DNA of 64,000 bases from the NCBI RefSeq assembly GCF_009727955.1, contig NZ_WOBR01000004.1, positions 1,179,724-1,243,723 of the forward strand, written 5' to 3'. This document shows, one piece after another, positions 26,594 to 37,400 of this stretch (position 1 is the first letter of the stretch; each line of letters opens with the position of its first letter). The notes beneath the pieces were generated by a model. It ran no database searches and was not told where the DNA came from. It saw only the letters and a list, made by a program, of their open reading frames with translations. The translations under genes and the position numbers were made by a program. The DNA is from Aliivibrio fischeri. Lineage in GTDB: Bacteria; Pseudomonadota; Gammaproteobacteria; Enterobacterales; Vibrionaceae.

Positions 26594-27043
26594 TTAAAAC
26601 CAACGTTCTAAAGCTGTTTTGTCTAACTGTTTAAACGCTTTATTCAAAATATTCGCCAGTTCTTTATAACGTGGCTGACTCTTCATTGGCTCTAATGCAG
26701 CCCCTGATTCAATAATTTTTTGATACAACTCACGATACCAACTCGCAAGTGCTGGCGGTAATTTTGTATTCGCTCTATTACCTAACCACCAAAAACCCTG
26801 TAATGGCATACTAATCGCAAACAATGCAATGATGATCGCTTGTGGCAACCCAGCAGTATTATTAAAAACCATTTGCGTTAATACGCTGATAACCGCAACC
26901 GCTGGCATAACTTTAACAGCGAACTTAGTTGCTTTAATCACTCGTTGCTCAGGGAACATCGGAGCTAACTCTTTTCGCTCAGGCCAAGTATCCATATAGG
27001 TTTGACCATCTCGAAATCGGAATAAAAAACCGTTTTCACTCAT
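26594..27043 (-). CDS. yfbV: UPF0208 membrane protein YfbV
   Basis: 149 residues with two predicted transmembrane segments (about 45-68 and 70-92). The N-terminal [21 protein letters not shown] and the middle region match UPF0208/YfbV (about 151 residues). In E. coli YfbV affects the insulation of the Ter macrodomain. It is divergent from ackA, as in E. coli, where yfbV-ackA-pta is a conserved neighbourhood. Confidence 0.85.
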   Translation of the reverse strand: MSENGFLFRFRDGQTYMDTWPERKELAPMFPEQRVIKATKFAVKVMPAVAVISVLTQMVFNNTAGLPQAIIIALFAISMPLQGFWWLGNRANTKLPPALASWYRELYQKIIESGAALEPMKSQPRYKELANILNKAFKQLDKTALERWF

Positions 27044-27360
27044 ATTGCCCCCTTGGACTTCTAAACAAAAGTTGAATCATTCAAAAAAATACAGAATAAA
27101 CTTGATTAGAATTAATATTATCTTAAAATATTTTTGTTATCTTAGCGCACAATCGTTATCCTATGCGCTGATTTATCTTTTGCTGTAGTTCTACTATAAG
27201 CTAAAAGTAGATAAATCGGCAAGGACTGCTGTAATGCTCTTACTAAGGATAGCTAATTTTTTTGGATAAATGTGGTTGTTTTCAATTAATCGACTACATT
27301 TGTCGTGATATGTCATTACGACATAACTTTAATTACTGATGAATAAATAGGTATTTATAC
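27044..27360. other. Regulatory gap between yfbV and ackA
   Basis: 317 bp without a gene. It probably holds divergent promoters. The notable element is a 12-bp stem hairpin at 27167-27220. The rest is AT-rich, and I did not find a clean consensus promoter. Confidence 0.5.
27167..27220. repeat. Inverted repeat in the ackA leader region
   Basis: GCTGATTTATCT (27167-27178) pairs with AGATAAATCGGC (27209-27220), one G-U or A-C mismatch only, and an inner TTTGCT/AGCTAAA can extend the stem. It lies 140 bp upstream of ackA and is probably an RNA structure or protein binding site. Confidence 0.7.
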
Positions 27361-28557
27361 ATGTCTAAGCTGGTTTTAGTTTTAAACTGCGGTAGTTCTT
27401 CTCTTAAATTTGCGGTTGTTGACGCAGAATCTGGTGCAGAGCACTTAACTGGTCTTGCTGAGTGTCTTGGTCTTCCTGAAGCTCGTATGAAGTGGAAACT
27501 TGATGGCAAGCACGAAGCTCAACTAGGTGCAGGCGCTGCACACGTAGAAGCTCTATCATTTATGGTAGAAACTATCCTTGCATCTAAGCCAGAGCTTAAA
27601 GCTAACCTTGGCGCTATCGGTCACCGTATCGTACACGGTGGTGAGCAATTCACTAAGTCAGCTCTTATCACTGACGAAGTACTTAAAGGTATTCAAGACG
27701 CTGCAACTTTTGCACCTCTTCATAACCCAGCTCACATCATCGGTATCGAAGCAGCTAAAGCTAACTTCCCAGGCCTTCAAAACGTTGCTGTATTTGACAC
27801 AGCGTTCCACCAAACTATGCCTGAAGAGTCTTACCTATACGCTCTTCCATACAACCTATACAAAGAGCACGGCATCCGTCGTTACGGCATGCACGGTACT
27901 TCTCACCTGTTCATCACTCGTGAAGTTGCTGGCCTACTAAACAAACCTGTTGAAGAAGTTAACATCATTAACTGTCACCTAGGTAACGGCGCATCTGTAT
28001 GTGCAATTAAAAACGGTGAATCTGTAGATACTTCTATGGGTCTTACTCCTCTTGAAGGTCTAGTAATGGGTACTCGTTGTGGTGATATCGATCCTGCTAT
28101 CGTTTTCCACCTACATGACGCTCTAGGTTACTCTGTTGAACAAATCAACAACATGCTAACTAAAGAGTCTGGCCTACAAGGTCTAACTCAAGTAACTTCT
28201 GACTGTCGTTTCGTTGAAGACAACTACGGTGAGAAAGAAGAAGCAACACGTGCGATGGACGTATTCTGTCACCGTCTAGCTAAATACGTTGCAGGTTACA
28301 CAGCAACTCTAGAAGGTCGTTTAGACGCAATCACTTTCACAGGCGGCATCGGTGAAAACTCTGCTCCAATCCGTGAAATGGTTCTTAACCGTCTAGGTAT
28401 CTTCGGTATCGAAGTTGATGGCGAAGCAAACCTTAAAGCACGTTTCGGTGGTGAAGGTACTATCACTACTGCTAACAGCCGTATTCCTGCAATGGTTATC
28501 TCTACTAACGAAGAGCTAGTTATCGCAGAAGACACAGCTAAACTAGCTGGTCTGTAA
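27361..28557 (+). CDS. ackA: Acetate kinase
   Basis: 398 residues, the usual length for the ASKHA-fold acetate kinase. Landmarks: N-C-G-S-S-S-L-K-F at residues 9-17, H-R-I-V-H-G-G (about 88-94), H-L-G-N-G-A-S (about 206) and F-T-G-G-I-G-E-N-S in the C-terminal half. It interconverts acetate + ATP with acetyl phosphate + ADP and, with Pta, runs the acetate switch. It is codon-biased like other highly expressed genes here. The gene is followed by pta, but a terminator-like hairpin lies between. Confidence 0.97.
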   Translation: MSKLVLVLNCGSSSLKFAVVDAESGAEHLTGLAECLGLPEARMKWKLDGKHEAQLGAGAAHVEALSFMVETILASKPELKANLGAIGHRIVHGGEQFTKSALITDEVLKGIQDAATFAPLHNPAHIIGIEAAKANFPGLQNVAVFDTAFHQTMPEESYLYALPYNLYKEHGIRRYGMHGTSHLFITREVAGLLNKPVEEVNIINCHLGNGASVCAIKNGESVDTSMGLTPLEGLVMGTRCGDIDPAIVFHLHDALGYSVEQINNMLTKESGLQGLTQVTSDCRFVEDNYGEKEEATRAMDVFCHRLAKYVAGYTATLEGRLDAITFTGGIGENSAPIREMVLNRLGIFGIEVDGEANLKARFGGEGTITTANSRIPAMVISTNEELVIAEDTAKLAGL

Positions 28558-28565
28558 TATCTCCT

Positions 28566-28597
28566 AAAAGGCTAGCCATTAGGTTAGCCTTTTTTCT
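28566..28597 (+). terminator. Hairpin with T-run between ackA and pta
   Basis: AAAAGGCTA (28566-28574) pairs with TAGCCTTTT (28585-28593), followed by more T. It could partly terminate so that ackA is made in excess of pta. Confidence 0.65.
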
Positions 28598-28656
28598 TTC
28601 TATGGCTTTATTTTTTCAATAAGGTCTCTTGCCCCAATAGTGTAGAGGAATTTTCC

Positions 28657-30822
28657 ATGTCTCGTACTATTATGCTTGTTCCAATCAGTGCTGGTGTTGG
28701 TCTAACTAGCGCAAGTTTGGGTGTATTACGTTCAATGGAACGTAAAGGCGTAAGCGTTTCTTTTTACAAACCAATCTCTCAGCCTCGTCACGGTGGTGAT
28801 CAACCTGATCTAACTACTTCAATCGTGACTAGCAGCAGCGATATCAAAGCAGCAGAACCAACTACAATCTCTCGTGCAGAAGAACTGCTACGTAACGAAC
28901 AGTCTGACGTTCTTCTAGAAGAAATCGTTGCGCGTTACAAGTCTATCAGTCAAGACACTGATGTGACGCTTATCGAAGGTTTAGTTCCTACTCGTAAACA
29001 CCCATTTGCTAACCAATTAAATGGTGAAATCGCAAAAACTCTGGGTGCTGAGATTGTGTTTGTAGCAACTCCTGGTACAGATAACCCTTCTCAACTTAAA
29101 GAGCGTATCGAAGTAGCATGTTCTAACTTTGGTGGCACTAAGAACAAACAAATCGCTGGCGTTATCATTAACAAGCTAAACGCTCCTGTTGATGAAGCTG
29201 GTCGTACTCGCCCTGACCTATCTGAAATCTTTGATGATGCAGATGCAACGACTAAGACTAACCTTGAAGTAATGCAAATCTTCAACTCTAGTCCTATTCG
29301 TGTTCTTGGTTGTGTGCCTTGGAAAGTAGACCTAATTGCTACTCGTGCTATCGACATGGCTAAGCACTTAAATGCTGAAATCATCAACGAAGGTGAAATT
29401 GCGACTCGTCGTATTAAGAGCATCACTTTCTGTGCACGTTCTCTACCGCATATGATTGAGCACTTCAAACCAGGTTCTCTATTAGTAACTTCTGCTGACC
29501 GTCCTGACGTTATCGTTGCTGCATGTCTTGCTGCAATGAACGGCGTAGAAATCGGCGCAATCTTACTGACTGGCGGTTACGAAATCCCTCAATCAATTGC
29601 TGAACTTTGTAAGCCTGCTCTAGAGTCTGGTCTTCCAATCTTCACTGCGCAAGGTAACACTTGGCAGACTTCTCTAAATCTACAAAGCTTCAGCCTTGAA
29701 GTTCCTGCAGATGATAAAGAGCGTATTGAGTTTGTTAATGAGCACGTTGCTAGCCACATTGATGGCCCTTGGATTGACTCTCTATCTGAAGGTACTGAAG
29801 GTATCCGTCGTCTAAGCCCACCAGCATTCCGTTACCAGTTAACTGAATTTGCTCGTAAAGCGGCTAAACGTATCGTTCTTCCTGAAGGTGATGAGCCTCG
29901 TACAGTTAAAGCTGCGGCTATCTGTGCTGAGCGTGGTATCGCGACTTGTGTTCTTTTAGGTAACCCTGAAGAAATCCGTCGTGTTGCAGCGCAACAAGGT
30001 GTTGAACTTGGTGCTGGCGTTGAGATCATCGATTCTGATTCTGTACGTGAAAACTACGTTGCTCGTTTAGTTGAGCTACGTGGCGCGAAAGGCATGACTG
30101 AAGTTGTGGCTCGTGAAAAACTACAAGATTCAGTATTCCTTGGTACTATGATGCTTGAAGCGGGTGAAGTTGACGGTCTTGTTTCTGGTGCGGTTCATAC
30201 CACAGCAAACACTATCGTTCCTCCATTCCAAATCATCAAAACAGCTCCAGATGCTTCTATCGTATCTTCAATCTTCTTCATGCTTCTGCCTGATCAAGTT
30301 CTTGTATACGGTGACTGTGCGATCAACCCAGATCCAACAGCTGAACAACTTGCTGAAATCGCTATCCAATCTGCTGATTCTGCAGCGGCATTTGGTATCG
30401 ACCCACGTGTTGCAATGATCTCTTACTCTACTGGTGAATCTGGTAAGGGTGCAGACGTTGATAAAGTACGTGAAGCAACTAAGATCGCTCAAGAGAAACG
30501 TCCTGATCTAATGATCGACGGTCCTCTACAGTACGATGCTGCAATCATGGAAAACGTAGCTGCTTCTAAAGCACCTAACTCTCCTGTAGCTGGTAAAGCA
30601 ACTGTATTTGTATTCCCAGACCTAAATACTGGTAACACAACGTACAAAGCGGTTCAACGTTCTGCTGACCTAGTATCTATCGGTCCAATGCTTCAAGGCA
30701 TGCGCAAGCCAGTAAATGACTTGTCTCGTGGTGCTTTAGTTGACGATATCGTATACACAGTAGCACTAACAGCTATCCAAGCGGATCAAGCTGCACAAGC
30801 TGAAGAAAAAGTAATTAACTAA
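28657..30822 (+). CDS. pta: Phosphate acetyltransferase (long, two-domain form)
   Basis: 721 residues: an N-terminal P-loop-like DRTGG region (starts [11 protein letters not shown]), and the catalytic PTA domain from about residue 390 ([22 protein letters not shown] to the conserved S-T-G-E-S-G-K-G). The long form is typical of Enterobacterales and Vibrionaceae. It makes acetyl phosphate from acetyl-CoA and phosphate. It lies 99 bp after ackA on the same strand, matching the usual ackA-pta pair. Confidence 0.97.
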   Translation: MSRTIMLVPISAGVGLTSASLGVLRSMERKGVSVSFYKPISQPRHGGDQPDLTTSIVTSSSDIKAAEPTTISRAEELLRNEQSDVLLEEIVARYKSISQDTDVTLIEGLVPTRKHPFANQLNGEIAKTLGAEIVFVATPGTDNPSQLKERIEVACSNFGGTKNKQIAGVIINKLNAPVDEAGRTRPDLSEIFDDADATTKTNLEVMQIFNSSPIRVLGCVPWKVDLIATRAIDMAKHLNAEIINEGEIATRRIKSITFCARSLPHMIEHFKPGSLLVTSADRPDVIVAACLAAMNGVEIGAILLTGGYEIPQSIAELCKPALESGLPIFTAQGNTWQTSLNLQSFSLEVPADDKERIEFVNEHVASHIDGPWIDSLSEGTEGIRRLSPPAFRYQLTEFARKAAKRIVLPEGDEPRTVKAAAICAERGIATCVLLGNPEEIRRVAAQQGVELGAGVEIIDSDSVRENYVARLVELRGAKGMTEVVAREKLQDSVFLGTMMLEAGEVDGLVSGAVHTTANTIVPPFQIIKTAPDASIVSSIFFMLLPDQVLVYGDCAINPDPTAEQLAEIAIQSADSAAAFGIDPRVAMISYSTGESGKGADVDKVREATKIAQEKRPDLMIDGPLQYDAAIMENVAASKAPNSPVAGKATVFVFPDLNTGNTTYKAVQRSADLVSIGPMLQGMRKPVNDLSRGALVDDIVYTVALTAIQADQAAQAEEKVIN

Positions 30823-30863
30823 TTTAATGCTCTAGTAATAGAGTGTAGTTAATGAAAATAGGA

Positions 30864-30896
30864 AGACACGCGATGCAAATTGCGTGTCTTTTTTTG
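30864..30896 (+). terminator. Rho-independent terminator of pta
   Basis: AGACACGC (30864-30871) pairs with GCGTGTCT (30882-30889) and is followed by a T-run. Confidence 0.85.
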
Positions 30897-30909
30897 TGGT
30901 TATGAATCA

Positions 30910-30951
30910 GGGACTAGGGACTAGGGACTAGGGACTAGGGACTAGGGACTA
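30910..30951. repeat. Tandem heptamer repeat GGGACTA x6
   Basis: Six perfect tandem copies of GGGACTA at 30910-30951. About 60-70 bp downstream are related inverse copies (TCGTCCCTAATTACTAGTCCC, 31006-31025, with TAGTCCC the exact inverse). The block lies between the convergent pta and feoC genes. It is not a CRISPR because there are no spacers. Confidence 0.95.
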
Positions 30952-31042
30952 AGAATAACCCTCGGATATTGTAAGTGAAGCAATAACCTCTCTTTTGATC
31001 TTCTCTCGTCCCTAATTACTAGTCCCTTGCCCCTTTTAACCA

Positions 31043-31078
31043 TAAAAAAAACGAGAACCAATTGGCTCTCGTTTTTAT
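31043..31078 (-). terminator. Terminator of the feo operon
   Basis: AAAACGAGA-ACC and the inverse GGCTCTCGTTTT flank the loop. The A-run on the left becomes the T-run on the minus strand, after feoC. Confidence 0.8.
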
Positions 31079-31104
31079 TTATCACTTTAATCTAACTTTA
31101 GCGA

Positions 31105-31347
31105 CTATCGTATATAAGTGGTCATTAGCTCATTTTGATACACTGGGCGATACCACACACGTTCTGCCTCTTGGCAACATTGTGTTTTCTCACATCCGGC
31201 GAGTTCACGAGTTAGTTTTCCTTTTTTTACCCAAAGCTCAAGCATTGCATCAACACCATCTTCACTCATGCTGAATTTCTTTGCTAATGCAATACGCTCT
31301 ACACGGCCTTGTTCGTCAATATACTGCTTAAGTTCGGTTAAAATCAT
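31105..31347 (-). CDS. feoC: Ferrous iron transport protein FeoC
   Basis: 80 residues. The N-terminal winged-helix (residues 1-48, with V-D-A-M-L-E-L-W-V-K-K-G-K) is followed by the cysteine cluster at Cys52, Cys57 and Cys58, which in FeoC proteins can bind an Fe-S cluster or act in oxygen sensing. It stabilises or regulates FeoB. The start overlaps the feoB stop by four bases (ATGA). Confidence 0.87.
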   Translation of the reverse strand: MILTELKQYIDEQGRVERIALAKKFSMSEDGVDAMLELWVKKGKLTRELAGCEKTQCCQEAERVWYRPVYQNELMTTYIR

Positions 31348-33620
31348 ACTAATGCTGCCTGCTGTTCTTGAGCTTCTTGACCTTTACGTTTTAGTACTAG
31401 GTAAGTCACTAACATAATAATAAGTGAAATGGCTATCCACATAGCACTTGTCATCGGTGCTGCTGAGAAGTGAGCAATTTGGTAGTACAGTGTTGCAGAA
31501 ACATAAGCAAGTAGCATTGTCCATCCAGCAATAAAGTACGAGTATTTACGACCAAATTCACGCATATATGCCCCCATTGCGGCTACACATGGAGTGTAAA
31601 GCAGAATGAAGATTAAGTATGCCATTGCACTTGCACTTGTTACAAAGTGAGCTTGTAGATTACCGAAGATAGAGTTTTCAACACCCTGTTCTTCTGCTAC
31701 CGCTTGAATATCTGTTAAATCACCAACTTCAACACCTAATGGATCTGAATAACTTAAGCCTGATAGATTATCTGGGATAGACATTACCGCTTCATTTAAG
31801 CTTGCCATTAAGTCAAATTCAGCATCATCGCTTGCAGGATCTGCATACAAGCTATTTAACGTACCAACAACCGCTTCTTTAGCAAAGATACCAGTGATGA
31901 TGCCTACTGTTGCTGGCCAGTTATCTTCTTTAATACCAATAGGAGCAAGAACAGGTGTAACTACTTGAGCGGCTTTTGATAACACTGAATTTTCACTGTC
32001 TTCGTTACCAAATGAGCCATCCATACCTAAAGAGTTGAAGAAGCTTAGTAGTGTTACAACAACAACAATTGTTTTACCCGCACCAAGTACAAAACGTTTT
32101 AGTTTCTGCCATGTTTTGATCATGATATTACGCATTGTTGGGAATTCGTAATCTGGAATTTCCATGATAAACGAATCACTACGCCCTGGATAAATCGTAT
32201 GTTTCAGTAACAGACCAGTAAAGACAGCAGCTAAAATACCAAAAAAGTACAAACCAAATACAACGTTTTGACCGTTCTCTGGGAAGAAAGCTGCAGCAAA
32301 CAATGCATACACAGGTAAACGAGCACCACATGACATAAATGGAGCCATTGATGCTGCCAATTTACGCTCACGCTCTTGTTCTAGAGTACGAGTAGCCATG
32401 ATAGCTGGAACGTTACAACCAAAGCCAAGTACAAGTGGTACAAACGCTTTACCTGGTAATCCAATCTTTTGCATCACTTTATCAAGTACAAATGCAGCAC
32501 GAGCCATATAACCAGAGCTTTCTAGTAAAGAAAGGAACAAATATAGACATGCAATAACAGGAATGAAGGTCGCTACGGTTTGGATACCACCACCGACACC
32601 ATCTGCAATTAACGTCACTAACCAAACAGGTAAATGTCCATCTAGTAAGTAATGACCACCATCAACAAGAAGAGCACCAACACCGATATCGAAGAAATCA
32701 ATAAATGCACTACCAATGTTAATCGAGAACATAAACATTAAGTACATGACAAAAAAGAAGAAAGGAACACCAACCCATTTATTTAAAATAACTTGGTCAA
32801 TTTTCTCACTCACACTATGGCTTAATCGGCCTTCTTGACGACGCAATTGCTGACATAATTGATGTAAAAAAGTGTATCGGCAATCAGCAATATGGAAATC
32901 TGCTTCAACATTTGTATTTAGTACATTAGCAATGTTAGCAACTTGATTTCGCTTATCTGCTTCTAATGTATTAAGCACTAACGCATCATTTTCTAGTGCT
33001 CGAATCGCAAGAGAACGACTTGATGCATATTCACTTGAAAATAGTTCTGATGCTTCTTTAATTGCAGATTCAACGTCATCACCATATGTAAGTTCAAGTG
33101 GCATCATTTTAATGCCTTGAGCAATAGACTTATGTAGCTTTTCTTTAAATTTATGAACTTGAGTTTTGTCATTTGCAGATAAAGACAATACCGGACAACC
33201 CAGTACTTTTTCTAAGCCTTTCACGTCTAAAACTTGACGTTGACGTTTAAGTACGTCCATTTTGTTTAGAACAACGATCATTGGGCGACCCAACTCACGA
33301 AGTTGTAGCGTCATATATAAGCTACGTTCTAAACATGAAGCATCAACAACATTAATAATCACATCTGCGGCATGAGTTAACACTGCTCGTGATGCAATAG
33401 TTTCATCCAGACTGTTTACGTCATTACCACTATCTAATGCATAGATACCAGGTAAGTCAGTGAGTAAAAACTCATCACCAGAACAAGTATATTTACCGGT
33501 TTTCTTTTCAACCGTAACACCAGCCCAGTTACCTACTTGTTGCTTTGCACCAGTTAATCCATTAAATAGCGTTGTTTTACCGCTATTTGGGTTACCTACA
33601 GTTAATACTTGATACTGCAT
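31344..33620 (-). CDS. feoB: Ferrous iron transporter FeoB
   Basis: 758 residues. The N-terminal G domain has G1 G-N-P-N-S-G-K-T-T (8-16), G3 D-L-P-G-I-Y and G4 N-K-M-D, followed by a helical regulatory region. The C-terminal half is a membrane domain with about ten to twelve helices, including the conserved G-x-G-C-N-V-P-A core motif. It imports Fe(II) under low-oxygen or iron-poor conditions. Encoded between feoA and feoC. Confidence 0.96.
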   Translation of the reverse strand: MQYQVLTVGNPNSGKTTLFNGLTGAKQQVGNWAGVTVEKKTGKYTCSGDEFLLTDLPGIYALDSGNDVNSLDETIASRAVLTHAADVIINVVDASCLERSLYMTLQLRELGRPMIVVLNKMDVLKRQRQVLDVKGLEKVLGCPVLSLSANDKTQVHKFKEKLHKSIAQGIKMMPLELTYGDDVESAIKEASELFSSEYASSRSLAIRALENDALVLNTLEADKRNQVANIANVLNTNVEADFHIADCRYTFLHQLCQQLRRQEGRLSHSVSEKIDQVILNKWVGVPFFFFVMYLMFMFSINIGSAFIDFFDIGVGALLVDGGHYLLDGHLPVWLVTLIADGVGGGIQTVATFIPVIACLYLFLSLLESSGYMARAAFVLDKVMQKIGLPGKAFVPLVLGFGCNVPAIMATRTLEQERERKLAASMAPFMSCGARLPVYALFAAAFFPENGQNVVFGLYFFGILAAVFTGLLLKHTIYPGRSDSFIMEIPDYEFPTMRNIMIKTWQKLKRFVLGAGKTIVVVVTLLSFFNSLGMDGSFGNEDSENSVLSKAAQVVTPVLAPIGIKEDNWPATVGIITGIFAKEAVVGTLNSLYADPASDDAEFDLMASLNEAVMSIPDNLSGLSYSDPLGVEVGDLTDIQAVAEEQGVENSIFGNLQAHFVTSASAMAYLIFILLYTPCVAAMGAYMREFGRKYSYFIAGWTMLLAYVSATLYYQIAHFSAAPMTSAMWIAISLIIMLVTYLVLKRKGQEAQEQQAALV

Positions 33621-33621
33621 T

Positions 33622-33849
33622 TTATAATTCCTTAACTGTAATTTGTTCAGCTAGATTCTTTCGGATAGCCAGAGAAGTGCCTCTAACACTAATCTGTAAT
33701 GGGTCTCCCATTGGAGCTTTTCGTAGAATCGCAATTTCAGTATGAGGCAACATGCCCATTACCATTAACTTTTTTCTTGTGTCGGTTGGTAACAAAGACA
33801 TGTCTGTTACTACAGCTTTTTTGCCGCTCTCTAATTGCGCTAGGTTCAT
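33622..33849 (-). CDS. feoA: Ferrous iron transport protein FeoA
   Basis: 75 residues from the ATG at 33849, with GGAG about eight bases upstream. A longer in-frame start at 33876 would run into the Fur box and is unlikely. It is an SH3-like FeoA protein (L-M-V-M-G-M-L-P, then G-D-P-L-Q-I). FeoA is required for FeoB function. One base separates its stop from feoB. Confidence 0.9.
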   Translation of the reverse strand: MNLAQLESGKKAVVTDMSLLPTDTRKKLMVMGMLPHTEIAILRKAPMGDPLQISVRGTSLAIRKNLAEQITVKEL

Positions 33850-33860
33850 CTCAAGCTCCA

Positions 33861-33879
33861 CGATAGTGAGAATCATTAT
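33861..33879 (-). promoter_or_regulatory. Fur box of the feo operon
   Basis: GATAGTGAGAATCATTATT matches the 19-bp consensus GATAATGATAATCATTATC at 16 positions. It lies 11 bases upstream of the feoA ATG, so Fe-bound Fur should block feoABC. The Fur protein is encoded at 60711 of this window. Confidence 0.8.
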
Positions 33880-34477
33880 TATTTCGTTTCATTTTATAAC
33901 TAACAGTTACTTTTTTCTTGCGCTAAATCAATTTTTTTCAGTAAATTGACAAAAAACATCAAATACCCTTTTGTTAATCGTAAAATAAGATATATGACAT
34001 TGCTTCCAAAACCACGTCAATTACGTCAATTTAATACCATAAATAAATAACGTTAAAATAATTAAAAACATAACAAAAACGACAAACAAAAAAATATCAT
34101 TTAAAAACAAACAGATAAGTATAAAATTATATGAATGTCGTTTTTGTACCAATAGATTGTCGTTATTTTGATATGTAAAAAAAGAAGGGGCGATTATAGT
34201 TAATTACATCGAGAGGGAGACCTCTCAACTTTTATTCTAATAGAAGTAACAAGAAGTATCTTGTTACTTCGGCAGCAAGCGAAGGCGTCTTTGGCGCCCG
34301 TGACGTAGTCCCCCCGGCTACGTCACGATCTTTTTTTTCTTTATGAAAATACCCATCCGATTAAATACCTCATATTGAACCCCAAACATTCAACACGTTA
34401 CCTATATTTATCGACCAAGTTTGATCGTATACATCACTTATTTTCTTTTAAATATCTTATATCGTTTCAGTTACGTA
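33880..34477. other. Long gap between feoA and the AraC-type sensor gene
   Basis: About 600 bp with no supported protein gene. It includes the upstream side of the feo promoter, an AT-rich stretch (33900-34190), a candidate structured RNA with terminator (34200-34338) and about 140 bp of unassigned sequence before the convergent-side end of the sensor gene. Confidence 0.6.
34200..34338 (+). ncRNA. Candidate small RNA with intrinsic terminator
   Basis: Three hairpins occur in order on the plus strand. The first is GAGAGG-GAGA-CCTCTC (34211-34226). The second is a perfect 12-bp stem with loop AGTA (34243-34270). The third is a GTGACGTAG/CTACGTCAC stem (34300-34326) followed by GATC and eight T. 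There is no open reading frame of note. I could not match it to a known Vibrio sRNA (Spot 42, RyhB, Qrr and CsrB do not fit). A promoter is not clear: TTGATA and TTATAG occur upstream, but with a long spacer. Confidence 0.55.
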
Positions 34478-37400
34478 CTATTCTTCATTCTCAGTCACAA
34501 ACTGTGTTGGTGACAAACCATAGTGACGCTTAAAACGCTTACTAAAATAAGAAGGGTCATTAAAACCAGATTCAAAAGCTGCGTCGGCAACTTTCTGACC
34601 AGAGATAAGCAGTTCACATGCTTTTTCTAATCGTGTATCAATTAAGTACTCCATAAAGGAACGCTGGGTTAATTGCTTAAATTTTCGTTGTAGATTTCGT
34701 TCCGAGATATACAATGCTTTTGCTGCCGCACTCGTACCAAAAGATGCGATAGAGTAATTATCTTCAATAAGTTGGTAGACTTTTAATAACCATTCTTGAT
34801 GTAATTTCTGCTCATCACTGTCTTTATCTTTAGAATGAACCTCTGGTACTTGAGGCGTAATAAATTCATCGATAGCAATCGGCCACGAAAATTGCAATTC
34901 ATTAGAACCGGACATGTTCTTAACTATTTCAAAGTGCCCACCATTTTGAACAGTTAGTAATTTAACTGCAGGGAGGCCTAATGCTTGATTAATCACTTCA
35001 ATCGTTTGTGATAAATCCACTCTTCCTAATTCATCTAACTCAGTGACGGATATCTCTGCACCTTCGCTCAAAAAGTAAGCAGCTACTCGTGTGCCATCAC
35101 ACTGAATACGTATCATTACCACCTCTCCTGATTGACTTCGTTTTAATAAGCTAAATAATACATTATTAAAAATGGCGTCAATCAATAGTGGTTGAACAAA
35201 GATAGAAACACCTTGTGAATTGTCTTCAAGTACAAGATCAACCCCTTTTGTATGGTATTCATCTTTCCAGCTTTTTAATGCCGCACTAAGTAAAGGAGCT
35301 AAAACTTGATTGGTTCTTTTATTCTTTTGCAACGTAACAAAAGGTTCAATATGAGTTAGTTGCTCTAATAACTGCAAACTGTGTTCACATTGATTCGCCA
35401 GAGCAAGGTTTGTAAGTAACCCTTTCTTTTGTAAATTCGCTTGAATGTCTTTAATTGGCTGCCTAGCTTGTTCTGCCATTTCAGAAATAACATGCTGACG
35501 AACAGTAAGAAGCTTTTGTAATTGTCGATTACTTGATATTAATGCTTTACCTTGATTGCTTAATTGCTTCGTTTTAATTTCAACACTTTTTTTCAGCTTC
35601 TCATTACTTTTCTTAATTTCTTTAGAGCGCCAATAGTAAATGCCCATTAAGATTGCACTCACTAAACTAAATAAAAAGAAGATAAACCAAGGAGCAAAAA
35701 ACCACGGGACCTCAACATAAAACTCAACCTCAGTCACAAGACTTCTTCGTTGACCATTATTTCGCGGTTTTATACGCAATTCATATTTACCAGATTGCAA
35801 CGAATCAAAGATTAATAAGCTACCATCAAAATCTTGCCATGCTTCATCATTAGAGCCCAACAATTGAAAAGAAAGCGACTTGTTATTGAACTCAGGAAGC
35901 ACACCAAACAAAAACGATATATTCGCCCCATAAGGAACTTGCTTGGTTAACTTTTTCTCTCCTCCATAATTCACAATTTCAGAATCAATTTTAATTTGAC
36001 CTAATACTACGTGAGGTTTTGGACGATGGTATTCAATTAACTCCTGTTCATGAGCAACGATAACACCATCTTTACTTGCAAATAGCATTACGCCATTTGG
36101 GGATATTGAACAAAGATCAGGAAGTAACTCATTATTAATAAGCCCACTTTGAGTTCCAAAATGCTTTACGATTCGTCCGCGGTGAGTATATAAAGAGAGC
36201 CCTTTACTTGATGATAGCCAAACACCGTTATCACTGGATAATACACAATGTGGTGTGGTGTATTCTGTTGGTAATGAGATATCCGTTCTTATCCCGTTAC
36301 TATTACTGATCTGCAAACCATAGTTACTGACAATCCATGAGTTTCCATATTCAGTATCTACCATATCTAAAATGCTGCCAGCATGAACATAGGCATAATC
36401 AAAGGTTAATGCCCCATTCTCATAGCGATATAAACCGACATTTGTCCCTATGGATATTTGACTATTCTTATTTTGATAGATGTGTGTTATTTGTATTGAG
36501 TGTTTTTGATCCAAAGCCCAAGAAAAACCTAAGTTAACTAATTTATCTTGATGAATATCGTACTTATATAACCCATAAGAACTGGAAAACCATAACATCC
36601 CGTCATTACTTAATAGTAAATGATCGATACTTTCATCTTCAACGGGTTTAAGACCTTTAGGTATATAGGTATTTTTTAACTGTGGATCGACTTGCAGAAT
36701 ACCTTTATCCGTTGCCGCCCATACAAACTGCTCACCATGAGTAAGATCATTGATCGAATGTTTACTTATAGTAACGGTAGGTTGATATAAGTTATCCGTA
36801 TTTATCAATAATAAACCTGAAGATGTGCCTAACCACGCATCATTTTCTGATGTTTGAGTAATCGCATTAATCTCACTTATATTCAATAATCCATTTACGT
36901 CTTTATAGCGTAAACGCGAAAATAATCGGTTGCTGTCCGAATAATAACTCACACCATTATCAGTAGCGACCCAAAGACCATTATTATGATCTGCTATGAC
37001 GGAGTAAACCTTATTACCTTCTAAAGAGTAGTCATCACGAACAACTGCCGTAAAATGATCTATTTTGTTATTTAAAATATTCCATTTATATAAGCCATTA
37101 CTCGTTCCAAACCAAAAGTAGCTTTCCGTTTCTGAAAATGAAAGTAATGATGAATTTATTAATATTTTTTTATTAATAATTAATTCATGATCATGAAGTT
37201 CCGATGACCAAATACTGCCATGAGTCCCTAAAAATATCCTATCAGTATATTTAGAGTAAAAAATGGCATCTATATATTGTCCAAGATAAAGAGGAGTATA
37301 GCTTTCTGTTGCTATATCAAATTCGAAAACCCCCTCTGATGTAGAAACGAGCCAGCGATTATCAACATGTATTGCACCAGTTATCGTAATTTCATCTAAA

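Noticed and set aside
30155-30418. Reading frame inside pta in another frame
   Set aside because: It is a shadow of the clear Pta protein, Leu/Ser-rich and with no recognisable motif.
30910-30951. CRISPR array
   Set aside because: The heptamers are directly joined, with no spacers of 25-40 bp and no cas genes.
33850-33876. Extended FeoA start
   Set aside because: The extra codons lie in the Fur box, and a ribosome site precedes the ATG at 33849.
34200-34338. Identification of the RNA as RyhB, Qrr, CsrB or Spot 42
   Set aside because: None of the conserved core sequences of those RNAs as I remember them occur here.
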